A stretch of 64,000 bases of DNA from Aporrectodea caliginosa (lineage: Eukaryota; Annelida; Clitellata; Crassiclitellata; Lumbricidae), in assembly GCA_020284085.1 (NCBI GenBank), contig JACEVL010000967.1:79501-143500 (forward strand). Reading direction: 5' to 3'. Positions within the stretch are counted from its first letter, which is position 1, and each line of letters opens with the position of its first letter. Below the pieces are notes generated by a model. It searched no databases and was not told the DNA's origin. It saw nothing but the letters and a program-made list of their open reading frames with translations. Positions 11,801 through 26,800 of the stretch are shown piece after piece. The translations under genes and the position numbers were made by a program.

Positions 11801-14800
11801 TTCAAACCACACATAACCAGAATATGCTGTAAGGCAAAACAGTCATTATATGCCCTGCACATCCTTTTCGTGCATAACCTCACTGGTCCATGGCTCTATG
11901 ATGGTGTGCAGGCAACTATGGTGTCCTGGTTACTTTGTGTGGCCCCGGCATGTTGGGGTTTATGGGGCAACCTGATAGGATGATACTCCAGCAGGTTGAT
12001 CTGCCACCGGTACCTACCTGTGTTTGTCTTTGCAGGGAGGTGGACACCAGACTTTTCTCAGCGATCCTAAGGAACCCGGGCCATGTACTGCATGGTTTAC
12101 TACCATCCAAAAAGCCCCAAGTATATAACTTTGTCTCCATCCCCACCCCATTCCTGTGAGTCTGTCCCCATCACCAACCCATCCCCATTACTGCATGGGT
12201 TGCTACCACCCAAAAAGCCCCAAGTATATAACTTTGTCTCCATCCCCACCCCATTCCTGTGAGTCTGTCCCCATCACCAACCCATCCCCATTAGGTCTGT
12301 ACTCATCCCGACCTGTCCCCATTAGGTGTGTTCCCATCAAAAAGAAGCAGAGTAACGATAAAAATGCTCATGCACATTAAACAGTTCTGTTAAAATCTTA
12401 AGTTTTTAAATAGAACTTTTCACTGAAGTTGACAAGATGTCGAATATTCAAGGATTTCAGTTGCTGCATAAATCCTTTTGATTGCATTTAATTTAATCGC
12501 TTTTCATCTGTTTTTCAGTTTGTGACGAGTCCTCTTTGTTGTCCGAGTCGATCGTCAATTCTGACTGGAAATTACGTTCACAACAACGGCGCCGTCAACA
12601 ACTCGTTGTCTGGCAACTGCAGCAGTCGTGCCTGGCAGGAGACGTCCGAGAGAAACACGTTTGTGACACATCTTAAGCAACAAGGATATCAAACATTCTA
12701 TGCTGGAAAATACCTCAACATGGTACGTATTGAGGTGTATGTTTGTGTGTTTGTATGCATGCCTGACCATTCTGTTCGATCGTGGTTTCATTGAGTTGTG
12801 TCGTGAGTGCCTCTGACAAAGTCTCTCTTGAAGTGGTGCTGTATAAATTTGCAGTTACAGCTACTATTGCATGTTAATGCATGTACATAATTTGTATGTA
12901 TGTATGTATGTATGTGTGAATGTAGGCATGTATGTACATATGTATTGGTAATGTTAAATAGTAACTTGTATCACTCCAATGTCTAATGGCAAAGGCTTCA
13001 AACAATGGTATGAAAACCAGACTTTAATAGTTCACTAAGACTGAGAGGCAGCCTTGTTGCTTAAGGTAAAAGTGGGTGGGAAAATGGTGAAAGCATTGAG
13101 ATTTGCAGACGATCAAGCGATGATGGCAGGCAGTCAAGAAGGTCTACAACTAATGATGAACCGCTTAAACAGCATATCAATGGACTATGACATGAAAATA
13201 AACATAAAGAAAACAAAGGTCATGAAGATGAGTAAGAGAGGGGAGAAACAATAAACATCACATTAAATGGGGAAGAAATAGAACAGGTGAAGAAGTTCTG
13301 CTATCTGGGAAGTGTGGTTACAGAGGATGCAAGGTGCCATGTGGAAGTGAAAAGAAGAATAGCTATGGGAAAAGATGCATTCTACAAAAGAGGGGAGCTC
13401 CTCAGAGGCGGTCTAAACAGGAAGCTGAAGAAGAGAATGGTAAAGACACTAGTGTGGAGCGTTGTCCTATACGGCTCTGAGACATGGACAATGAGGCAAG
13501 AAGACATAAAACGACTGGAGGCCTTTGAGATGTGGATATGGCGCAGAATGGAGAAAATCAGCTGGGTGGAGAGAAGAACGAATGAGGAAATCTTACAGCT
13601 GGTGGAAGAAAGAAGATCACTGATAGGCACTATACGGGGGCGGCAGAAGAAATGGATAGGACACATCTTAAGGAGCGACACCCTACTAAGAGACATCATT
13701 GAGGGAAGAATGGAGGGGAAAAAGATGAGAGGTAGGCCAAGAACAATGCTACTGGACTGGATGTTGGCAGAGGAGGGATACAGCGGACTGAAAAGAGAAG
13801 CAGAGAACAGAGAAAAATGGCGTCGTTGGACATATGAACCTGCCTGAGGGCAGAGAACGTGAAGAAGAAGAAGAAGAGAGGCAGCCTATGGTCAATATGC
13901 AATCTGAAAAGTTTAACTCTTAAGTTGAAAATGAAATATCTTAAGCGATACAGGGAGAGAGTTTAAAAAAGTTTAAAAATTTTAGTCCAGTAACCAAAAA
14001 GCTTGTTCACCAAGAACAGTTAAAAACAGTTGGCATGACCAGAGAAAATTAATCAGATGAAGTGGTTGAAGGTATGATGAGTAAGGACTGATTTTAAATA
14101 TTTTAAATAAATATTGTGGTTGGGCACATCAAGAGTTGTTTGAGTGCGATATCTGTTTCTATGAGGGGTGAGAATTGATTGTTTAAAATGTAGTACTTCG
14201 TGAACTGTAAGGCAGATTTTGAATGGATTCTTTGCTCAATGAGCAGCCTGTACAATTATTGCAATATGGGCATTATATGCTGATAATTAGGGGTGTTTAT
14301 TATGTTCCTGGAAAGAGAGTTTTGAACCATTTATAGTTTATACATGACTTGTTGAATTTATAGTTTGTAGGTGTGGTCATGGATTTCAGTTTGGTATATC
14401 GTATAATGTAAGCAAATAACTTCTTAACTTTTCTCTTGCAACTTTAGTCAACAAACCTCACCCTGATCACTTTGGAGGGGAAACACAGTGGCTTAACCCC
14501 AAAACAATCAACTGGGGATGTGACTTGATTGCTACTGGATCTGCCTTTGCTTGGTTGATTGATTGCAGTTTCGTACATTGACTGCTGATTGTTTTGTGCA
14601 GTATGGCCATGATTCAGCAGGTGGAGTGAAGCACATCCCACCTGGCTGGGATGAATGGAACGGTCTGGTGAGTACAGTCTGCCTCATTTTCCAACTGTTT
14701 TAATAAACTGGAACTTGCATGTAATGCTAGTTTTAGCAGCCATACCAACTGCAGCATAGCAAGAGGTTGTGTTCTATGAGGTCAGGTGATGAAGCTGAAA

Positions 14801-17800
14801 TTAAAGTTAAGACTCGTGTTTCCATCAGCACCTTTGTGAGGTTCTTAAATGTGATGTACTTATTTTCGGATACATATATACACGGGGAAGGTCATAGCTG
14901 AATGGTAGCACACTGGCACGAGGAGCAGAAGGAAATGGGTTTGAAACCTGCTAGCCCCAAAAAGCACTCCGCCACTGCTCGTACTCTAGCAGTGCCAGTT
15001 CCAAACCTGGATGAAGGAGGAGGGCGATGCTAATGATCTTTGTTATCACACAGTGTTGTTAAACTAAAATTACTGCTACTGCCCACAAGGTTCAACTCAG
15101 CCTTCCACTTTTTTAGAGGGCTGCAGTAAAATGAGTAACAGTTTAACTGCGCAAGTAACCTTGGGTTCGGGAGAAAGATCTGGCCACCTACCGCCGATGT
15201 ATGGCAATGGCCACCTAAGCGCTGATGGCCTAACACCGGATATCAGCAGGGGGCCCGATGCTCACAAAGCAAGTATGGGCAATACCTTTCGTCGCATGAG
15301 AATTATAGTGTTCTATCTGCAGTTTTGTTTACATTGGAGTTAGACACACTGTCCGATTCAGGGTAATTTGTTCTATCTTCGTGCAAAATGGCGCTTGTTG
15401 AAATGGTGCCTTTGCTGGGAAAAGAACAGAAGTATTTTATTCTATTTGCATATTCTTACCAACTGATAGGCATTATAATATTCTATGTGAACCACAACCA
15501 ATTATATTCCAGAGATTTTATCACGTGGATATTACAGAACACGCTGTTTCTTGATTATAATACACATGGTTCAGGATTATCTTGTTCTATTACGGTCACG
15601 TGGTCTGAACGGCTAACTGTGATTCGCACATGCATATAGAACATTATAATAGTAAGCGTGTTCCGTTACAGAAGGATAATAAAAAAAATATTACATAAAG
15701 AGACAAAATGGAGAGACTAATTCGAAAATAATGCACATATAGGGCCTACACAATGATAGCAAGTATCACAGTTAAAAATGATATTACAAAAATAGCTTTT
15801 TCTCTAGAATTATTATATAATGTACTTTTATAAATAATTACAGCGACAGTCATAATTCATTTCGCTAATAATTATAATGTTCCATGTAATGACGAATCAT
15901 CATAACATTTAATTGTATAGAGCTATTTCTGTAATATTTTGTTCTATATGAACAAATTCCAAAAGTTGCCTTCAAATTATGTTTTCTTATGCAAGAGGCT
16001 TCAATCGTCGTGATTGCTTAAAATTGCCGATGTCCACATAAATGTTTTCTAAACATTCTTTCTCTATTTTGTCCCACCAAAGAGTTTTCAGTACTTAATT
16101 CTAAGTCACTAAACTTTCTTTTTCGATTTTCTCCGTTTCACCAAAAGTGCGCATAGAACAGTCTACTTCTCATGCGACGCTTTGCCTATTACATACGTAC
16201 ATAAAAACCGGTACATGCATGCATGCATGCATATATACATTCATGCATACTTTATCATGTTATTTTGACAATGCAATTTACTTAAGTGTAATTGTGTTTT
16301 GTGCATATTTAGAATTATTGTTCCTTAGTGTTATTGCAGATATAGAAATCTAGTAATTACGATTGCATGCTTAGCCACAAGCATGGTTCCAAATCATGAT
16401 GTTGTTCTTGTTATTCATATCTTTTTTCATGCATTGTTTATGTGTTTGAGATGTAGTTGAATGACTTTTTACTTCATTATTTGTATCTGTATCTTTCTTA
16501 TTATTTTAATTTATTGTACAGGTGGGTAATTCAGTCTACTACAACTACACTCTTTCAGTGAATGGCAAAGCAGAAGTCCATGGTGACAAATACCCGGATG
16601 ATTATTTAACTGATGTTATAGTAAGTATGAGGTTATGAACAATCACTTTTGTGCTTTTATCAAGGATTATTATAAGTAAGTAAGTAAGTAAGTATATTTT
16701 TTATTCACCGATTGCTAATCGCACTTTGGTGTACAGTCATCTAATAAAACACAGATTGTTGCAAATATGTATCAGCTTTGTTTACCAGTGAGATTTAGAA
16801 ATGTGAAGTCCTTGAATAAATGTATTTATTAATGTAACTGTCTGTGAAAGATTTGATGGCAGATGTGTAATCGGTACAGAAAAGCTGGAGTCTTGGCCTG
16901 AATTTCCAAACTTGAAGCACCACTAAAACAGAAAATTGTTAAAAACAATTCAGTGCCAGTTGCATCCCCTATTGAACTCTGCCATAAAATGAGTACACTC
17001 ATCATACACTTCATTGGGAAGACAAGGGTGAGAGAAAGTAATGGGTACCGCCCTCATGTGCCGGGGCTAAGAAAAACTATATGTTGCTAACACTTCTTCA
17101 GTCAATCAATCAGAACTTGTATAGCACCCCTTCCGGATCCGTACTCAGAGATGCTCCCGACCCAGGCCAAATGGAAGAAGGTAGTCTTGAGTAGCTGATG
17201 GAACTGAGACCAGGAGACATTTGGGAGAAGGTGAATGGCTAAGGGAAGCCCATTCCATGTTGACAGACCAACCACGGAGGAGGAACTGTCTCGAGACTGC
17301 ATCTTAAGCTAGTCTAAGGGACTGTTCATCCTCCATTACATTATGATCTTTTCCCTTCTCTCAAATCGTTGAAACACCATATTATTAAAATACCAAAACC
17401 TGTGGCTTGTAATGTGAAGAAAATGGATAGTCCTGAGATGCTCCGGCCCATGTCCAGGACCTTCGGTTTGTCTATTCTTAGCCTCAGGGCTTAAGAATAG
17501 GGAATAAGTCATCCCAATGGGTCCAGTATGGGACATGGGAACTTAATTACCACAATGCTCCTGCTACCTTTAAGAACCTTGGCTACTCCTGTGTAACGTA
17601 GTGTGATGTAACCAGACAAATTTGTAATAAATTACCATAATAGTCGATATATTTGAATGATTTTCTGTTTTTAGGCCAAACGTGCAGAAGAGTTCATCCT
17701 GAAGAGACGAAGCACGTCGCCTGATCAGCCGTTCTTTATGATGCTCGCAACGCCTGCCTGTCATGCGCCGTTCACACCGGCTGACCAGTACAGAAAAAGC

Positions 17801-20800
17801 TTCGAAGATGTAAAGGCACCGAGAAATGGGAGCTTCAACCAATATTCACCGGTCGGTTTACAACCTTTGCTCACATTTTCAGTCTGCCTGTTTATGCTGA
17901 GTGTGGAAAATTTAGGCTCATCATAGCATTCTTAACCATCTCCTCAAAATGTTATTGCATTCAGTACCAGAGCATTCTTTACCATTTCTAAGTGTATTTT
18001 ATGTAGTGCCATGTATGAATGTGTGGGTATGCTTGTATGTATGTGTCTGGCTATTTAATAAGTGCCTTTTAAGAACCATACAAAAACACTGAAGAGCCTA
18101 ACAAAGGCTATGGTCATGTTGTTTGCATGCTTGTCTACTATAGTCTCACCAAGCAGAATAATTTACTTTCAGTTAATAACTGAAAGTGCTGTGACGCGGT
18201 AATCCCACAGCCTTTTGGATTCATCGCATGATGAGTAAAGAGACCAAATATAAAAGGATACACCATGATTACTTCTATTGCGTTGCTTCTAAGACATCTG
18301 CAAACATTCCATTCAAATTTAGTTGCTCCTGAATGGCCCTCTATTTTTTTGTGGTTTTACCAATAATATGTGGTAAAAGTTCTGGCCTTCATTCCGGAAC
18401 TGTTGAAGTTCTATGACAAAGTCTGTCTGTATCTCCTAAAACATTTTTAATGGTTCTTTAAACTTCTTCGACCAAGTTTCTTCAAGCACCTAGAAAACTG
18501 GTACAAGCGCTCCATTCTTTGTCATATGCAGTCGAACTGCCACAGTATTTCCAATGCAGCTTTGCTATACGTGGTTCTAAGTCTGACCTTCTTTGTTGAG
18601 AAGTCATAGTTCTAAGAGGAAATCTCTGTAGATCTCGTGAAATTTAATTTCTTGCACTGGAATCTAAAGCTTTTTCAGTCCAAGAGTATCAGAAAACTAT
18701 GAAAACAAGAAACACTTAGTAAAAGAGTAATAACATATGGCTCATGTAAGTAATTAAAGAAATTACGATGCTAGTTTAAAGCATTGTGAGTCATGCTCTC
18801 ATTCTGATGTGGTGATGTCTTTAGAACCGACACTGGCTGCTGAGACAGGCAAAGCATCCTCTGGGAGATGAATCCATGAAGGTCATCGATTCAGTCTATC
18901 GAAATCGGTAAGACTTCATTATCAGACAATTGTTGTAATGTTATAATGCTTCATAGTTGAATGTCTTTAATAATACCTCCTTTAGCATTCATGTTTGTAG
19001 GTATGCATGCATATATGTACCCCAGTTAGCTATTCTGATATTCTTTACTTTACAGCATACTTAAGACTTTACCTGACCTGAGTTAACTAACCATAAATTA
19101 AAGTAAAAAAGGAGCGGCGGCGGATGCTAACAATCCAGCCTGTCGACAAGTGGGCCTACTTTTGGACCGGGTGCTCGCTGTAACAGGTGCCTTCGACCTG
19201 TCCAAGAACTAGAGGACCTTGTACGATGTTTCTCATGTAATAGATTAATTCATGCACACTGCATACCCAACTCAAAAGACAATACAAGAGAATCAACTCC
19301 TTGCCTCTGTTCTCTCTGTGACAAGAACTTGTCCTCCTCGAACGAGGGTGGTGTTGACCCTGGTAGTGAAGTGTCGCAATCGAATGTGAACTGCGGTGGA
19401 GCATATGAACCTATGCAAGATTTAGAACTAATGGTTTTCCCAGACGATTTAGAAACTGAATCTGTTCTTAGCAGTCTAAACTTTGACCCCGATCAAAATT
19501 ATTTTAAACGCGATAATTGGTCCAGTGATTACATATCCACATCAACTCTTGGAAAAAAGATAAGAGATGAAGAATTCTATGGGAAGCAAACTTTTTCAGT
19601 ACTACATGTAAATTGCAGGAGTGTCATCTCTAAAATATCAGAAATTAAAGAATTAGCCGAAAAACTACAGGTTTCCATCTTGGCCCTCTCCGAGACCTGG
19701 CTTGATAACGACTCTGTTGATACTGTTAGCCTCCCGGGATATAGTTTTGTTGGTAAGGCCAGAGTTGGGGGAAGGGGAGGGGGAGTGGCCCTTTTGATCA
19801 AAGATAATTTGAACTTTCAAATATATAACCCGCTCAAAGGAAAGAGCGACCCGAAAACTTTTGAGAGTCTTTTCATTAGAATTAAACTTAAGAAAACGAC
19901 ACCTATAGTTGGTATAATATACAGACCTCCCGGTCAGGGACTAAAGGATTTCATTGATGAAATTGAAGAATTGTCATCTTGCCTAAAAATCACTCCACGG
20001 AGATTATACTCCTTGGCGATTTTAATATTGATTTATTAAAAGTAAACGAGCATAAAGAAACTAATATCTTCTATAACTGCCTAATCTCTAATCAGTATCT
20101 TCCGGTTATTACTAAACCTACCAGAATCACCCTCAACACCAAAACATTAATTGACAATATCTTTTGCACTGCATGGTCCAAGCTGCAATATGCTTCCATT
20201 GTCATCTCAGACCTATCAGACCACCTGCCCATTTATGCACAATTTGAACTAGAGGCCACAACTAAACAAGCAATTCCTAAAGGGGATAGTAGACTTATCA
20301 CCGACTCGGGTTTGAAACAATTTGAAAAGACTCTTGCAGATATGAACTGGGAACCGGTTTTGAGTCACTGCACAACGGGTCGAGTTAATGAAGCATATGA
20401 CTGTTTTATTGCTAAATATAGCTGGGCATACAATAGTGCATTTCCACTTAAACTCGACTCTAGAAACCCAAAGGCAAATTATACTCAACCCTGGATGACG
20501 GCCGGATTATTAAAAGCTTGCCGGAAAAAAAATAAATTATATGTTAAATACTTGAAAAATCCCAGTGCCGAAAATAAACAAAAATTCACTACTTATAGAA
20601 ATAAATTTAAGTCAATTCGAATTCAAGCAGAACGAAATTACTATGCCACAGAATTTTGTAAATATCACAACGACCTAAAGATGACCTGGAAATTAATTCG
20701 TTCGGCAATGCAATTGGATATTAAGCATCCAAAAATAGATCACTTAGTAATTAATGGGGCAAAAATTGATAACGCTGACCAAATAGCTAACAGCTTTAAC

Positions 20801-23800
20801 AATTATTTTATTAACATTGCTAACGACTTAGCTAATAGGCTTCAAGATCCACCTTGCCCTTTTGATGATTATTTGCCACCTTCTAATTTGAATTCTATGG
20901 GACTAACTTTGACCACCCCAGAGGAACTCATGAATATAGGGATGAACTTGAAAAAAACACATACTAAGGGTCTTGATGGTATTGACCCCTACATAGCAAC
21001 TCCTAATCTTGCTCCAGTAATCGTACCCTTAACAGAAATCATAAATTGCTCTATAGTACATGGTATTGTCCCGGATCAACTCAAAAGCGCAAAAGTAGTC
21101 TCAATCTTTAAGAAGGGAGAAAAGGAAAGCCTGGCCAATTATAGACCCATCTCTGTTCTCCCCTATTTTGCAAAATTCCTAGAAAAAGTCATGTACGATA
21201 GGCTGAGCTCCTATGTTAGTAAAGCTAAATTAATCCACCCATCCCAATATGGATTCTAGCAGGGACACTCCACATTTATGGCATTACTTGATATGGAAGA
21301 AAAAATTTCTAAAGCAATCGATAATAACGAACACTCGATTGGAATCTTTATAGACTTAGCGAAAGCTTTCGATACGGTAGATCACTCTATCTTGTTAAAA
21401 AAAATGGCAAATTATGGTATTCGTGGCTTACAACTAAAATGGTTTCATAGCTACCTTAGTGAACGTACACAAAGAGTTCTATGTAACGGGTCTCTCTCGA
21501 CCTCGGGTCACATTGCATACGGAGTTCCACAGGGGTCAAATCTCGGACCACTCCTATTCTTACTGTATATTAACGACCTAGCTAACGTGTCTGCAACCCT
21601 GCACTTTATCCTATTCGCGGACGACACCAACATATTCTACTCTAACCAGTCCTGCACCTCCCTTATGGAAATTGTCAACCGCGAACTAACCTTAATAAGT
21701 CAATGGTTCGTTGCTAATAGACTTACGTTAAATGTGGAGAAAACTAACTTTATAAACTTCAAATCACATAGAAAAATTAAACCAGTAAACTTGGCCCTAA
21801 ATCTCGAGGGAAGCCCTATCCTTCAAGTAGACTCCACCAAGTTTCTAGGGGTGTTTCTAGATCAACATTTATCATGGAAAACACACATTAATTACATCTC
21901 ACAAAAAATAGCCAAAAACATAGGAATAGTCTCAAGAATCGCGTATCTGCTTCCACTAACAATTAGGCTGAACTTATATTACTCACTAATCCTCCCATAT
22001 CTAAGTTATTGCAACTTAATCTGGGCCTCAAATTATGAATCCCGAATCCATAAATTAATAATCCTTCAAAAGAAGGCAGTTAGACTAATTCAGGGAGCCC
22101 GTAAAGACGCTCATACAGCCCCCATTTTTAGGGACTTGAACCTGCTAAACTTAACACAGATAAGAAGTCTGCAAATAGGAGAATTTATCTATCGCTACGA
22201 ACACAATTTGCTACCCACGTCATTCGCAGGGTACTTCACTCTCGGCTCTCAGATTCATGATCACTTTACAAGGAGGGCTGCATCTTACCGTCCAGCAAAA
22301 GCACGGACCAACACAAGACAATTTAGCATTAGAGCGGCAGGACCATTATTTTGGAACTCTATCCCATATGAAATTCGTTCTTCTAAAACCCGACACGAAT
22401 TTAAAAAAACATTACGCTTCTTTCTCATGGGCGCACACCAATAGACATAATGAGGAACTAATATTCTGAAAGTATATAGGCACATATAAACTTACACCTG
22501 TTGCACGATGCACCGGTCCTCGAGTTATTTAGTTAAGCTATATTAGATAAGTTTAGTTAAGTTACCCGATGTACGACTTTCGTCTCCTTTGTTCTTTTAT
22601 GAAAAAAATAAAATAAAATGTTGGCTTTCCTAGCCCAGCCTTCTTCCGAACCTTTGCTACTTGACGCAACTGGGTGTCTCCAACCAGCTGGATTTCAATC
22701 CCTTAGGAGCCTCCCATTGCTCCCATTAATAACCCCTCCCCGATACTGTTAAAATAACTGTTATGTGCCTTTATTGTTCATTGTTACAATTACGCTGTTT
22801 TTGATTAGCACAAATGTATGTATTTTATCGGTTGTTAAAGGTTGCAATAAATATTGATTGAATTGAATTGAATTGAATGTATGTAGGTAGATATTTATGT
22901 ATTAATGCAGTTATATAACACCTTTCAAGTATACATAAATACACACATACGTGCATGTACATACATATAGGCATATGTATATGTATGCATATGTATGCAC
23001 AAACATGAGTTATGTGTGTATGTAATTTGTATGTATGTGTCAACATTTTTATTGCACCTTTTTTATATCTCACAATGGTGCTGAGGTACAGTTGTTATAA
23101 TTGCGTATGTGAGAGTGAAAGGTATTCATTTGCTCTGGAGCTGTCAGTAGTTCTGTGTGTGTGAAATATGTTTAGATGGAGGACGCTGCTATCAGTTGAA
23201 GACCTGGTTGAGAGGATCATTTCCGACCTGGAAAAGACGAATGCCTTGAACGACACCTATGTTGTGTTTTCCTCCGACAATGGATACCATTTAGGTTGTG
23301 CACAGTTTCATCTAGAAAATATGTATTCTTCAAGATTCTTATTGTATGATTAGTTTCATTCAACAATAATCCACAACTTGCAGTTTTATGACTTGAGGAT
23401 TTTTCAGAGAAGTGCAGGTATATCAGTGTATTTATGGTTTGGTTTTGATGTGCTATTGACCAATGCTATGTTCCTTAGACACCAACACTTTAGAGGATGA
23501 TAATTAATATTATTTTATCAACAGCAATCTTAGTATCCTACAACTTAACAACATTTACTTTGTAACAGCTGTACTTTTGGTTCATGTGTGACATTGAAGC
23601 ATCATTATTAAAAGCGTGTAACTTGGATGCTATATGCCACTTGCTTTCGGCCCTGTTGTTTCTACTATAATGCATGCAGTCATGTGCCCTAAAGTTGACT
23701 ATGGTAATGCCTATATCTCTTTCTCAGATTAAGCAACTTCAGTTTGTTTTTAATGTTGCACTGTGGCTAGTTCTAAAGTTTGGTCATATATCTAACTACA

Positions 23801-26800
23801 TGTGAGATGAGCTGCAATGGTTTCCCATGTGAAGAATTGTTACGTTTTTGTCCTTATGCTGATGCATAACTGCTTGGCTGGTTGTGCTCCATCATATCTC
23901 AGTTAGCTACATATTTAGTGAGACCTGTACATGGCCACAGTTCACTTCACTCTGCAACACATGTTGATCTTTTAGTCCTTCTGTCCTGCACTTCCACATG
24001 GAAGCTTTACCGTGGTCGGCCCCACATTCTGAAACAGGTTTCCCTGCAAACTTCGAATTGAGCTTCATTTATATGCCTCTACGTCTCCAGCAGTGAAGAC
24101 CATTCTGTACGATCGTGGCCGTGTATTGTTACGTTGGGAACACCTGATGAGTTTTCTGATGAGTTTTCTTGAAGAAGCATTGTCTAAATATGTAGTTATG
24201 CACTTACGAATTACAGATTGCGAAAGCAGAACTGAGACGCTGTAGAGCAACTCATGAACATTAAGATGAAGGAGTTGTTGTTTGGTCTTTAGGTCAGCTG
24301 TCAATGCCATACGATAAACGACAGATGTACGAGTTTGATGTTCGTGTGCCGATGATGATTCGAGGTCCTGGTATCAAACCAGGCCAGACGAGGTCGGTAA
24401 GTAGTCAAACTCTGTCATCTGGAGTAGTTTTGCACTCTGTTTTTGGGTTTTTAGTTATAGACATTCCAAAAGTGTAATACATGAGTAGGATGTACTTGTG
24501 AGAAACCCTGAGTTCACTACTTCTGTGTGCTTTTTGGCAAATGGTTTGAATAAGTGATTGAATTTTTTAGTTTGTACTGAATGCTGTTATTGTATTCTTA
24601 TGGTGTTGATGCTCTGTCAATAAATGGCTCACTTACTTACTAATTGCTACTTTTTTGCATTTAAGAAGGGATTGCAAAGAGTATGTTGCTGTGATTGACT
24701 GCTTCCCTCATTCTTTTGGTCTTTCTCACTTGCAATAAAATTCAAGGTGAATTTCTGAAATGGTTTCTTGAAAAGGAGCTATAAAACTTTGTGTTATGTA
24801 ATGTAAGGTAATTGCTGATTTACGATACACTTGCCTTTGTCAGCTTGTAGTCATAAGAGGTATTGTCCTGAAGATTGACTTATCATTTGGCTGAAGCGCA
24901 AACACGGCAGTGTCAATCTGGCTGAACTTTCTTTAAAAGTTACATGGCTTGTCGGTTTCATATGATGCACCAGGATTTGAACCCCAGAGATGAAGGTGAA
25001 AGGCTAATGCATTTGCACAGTGTGACCATGCCACTGAGTTATAACTATAGTAATGTTAATTGGGGATTTATGTTGACAAGATGGTTTTGGATTTGACAGG
25101 AGACCATTTTGAACATAGACTTTGCACCGACTTTCCTAGATCTTTCTGGTCAAAGTCCTTCGCCGAAGATGGATGGCGAGTCTTTCAAGAAGCTGCTTTT
25201 CAGCGACTCGAGCCAAGTTGCCTGGAGACAGGACTTCCTGATAGAACACGAGGGTGAGGTGCAGGATAAGATAGATGGATGTCCAGCGCTCGACCATCAA
25301 GAGGTTTCAGTAAGTGAGTTCTATTCTATTCTATTCTATTTATGGACTTATAAAGCGCCTCTCGCAGTACAACCTAATCAGAGCGCTTCCAGTGCGAGGG
25401 CCCCTCGAAAAAAGAAAAGTCTTAAGAGAGCGAGCAGAAACAGTGGTACCTCCATATAACATTACAGCACGAGTTAAAGCAGGAGGTCATTCCACAGCAA
25501 AGGTCCAACTGGAGGCATAGGCACGATGCTGTGCTGTGGCAGTCCGAGACCTCGGAACTAGAAGGTCATGATGGTCAGAAGAGCGGAGAGGACGTCCAGA
25601 GGTAGCTGAGATAGGCCGTCTCATAAGATCACAGAGGTAGCGTGGAGCTTGACCTAAAAACGTTTTACACGTAAGAAAAAGAATTTTAAACTGAATTCGA
25701 GCAGTTAGAGGAAGCCAATACAACAGTTATCTGTTGGGCCCAGTAAACAGTTCTTACAAACGCTTTCAATATCAGAACTTAGTGTTCATAATTAATAATA
25801 TAAACGAAGAGAAAGCTCTGCAACGAAGGCAACATTCCTGTGACGCTCTCCCCCCGCGAAGCGGGGCGAGACCTGCCCCTATAGAGTGCGAGTTCTGTGT
25901 CAGCTTCTCTCACTCCCTCCTTGGCAGGCACCGGCGAAGTCTATGCTCATTTCATTCCTGCCTGTCTGCCTACCCGCCTGGCAGATGATAGTCCTCTTAA
26001 CAGTCACTATAGCGTTTGACATCTGCCTGCCTGCTTGGGAGGCAGAGGGGATGGAGACAGGGATGAATGGAGGGATGGAGGGGAAAGATGGACAGACGGT
26101 TTGAGGTATGGAAGGAGGGAGGGGAGGGAGGAAGGAGATGGGCGAATGGTTGGAGGTAGGTAGAGATGACGGACGGACCGACGGAGAGAGGAATGGAGGG
26201 TTGCAGGTAGAGTGGATGGATGGAGGGACGGACGGACTAAGGGAGATACAGAGGGAAGGAGAAGACTTACGTCAACGTATATCCCGTGACGACGCATCTC
26301 TTAACATTTTAAAATCGTTTAAAACTGTCCTAGGACGGGAAAACATCTAGTTATCAATAATGTTCGTATTGTTTCAGTATTTGAAAAGTATAGCTTCATG
26401 TTTTCACTAAGAGGAACAGACTTTCTTTGTAAGAACCTTGAGCAAGTCCTTCATGGAAAATTGCTTTGCACCAATGGCAATGCAGTCATAGATGCAATAG
26501 TTGTAATAATAATAATAATAATAACAATAGTAACAATAATGACAATGATCCTGGCTGCCTGTAAACATATGTGTTTGTCCCTAATGCTGTTGAAACTTTT
26601 GGCCTTGTTAATTCTAAGAGAGCAGAAGTTGTCTTGGAGCTTGTCTGTCAGCTTGGCTATCAGTAATCAACTGTTGAGATAGATTTGACACACACTTGCG
26701 ACGTCTTTCCATCTGCCTACAATACCACAATGCTATTGCTTTCAGAAGCGCTCTTTGGATGGTCTTGGTGACCATCATTTTGATAAATAACATTTCTACC

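Noticed and set aside
26007..26350. Overlapping ORFs rich in S/L/P or G/R
   Set aside because: Translation of a purine-rich minisatellite in both directions.
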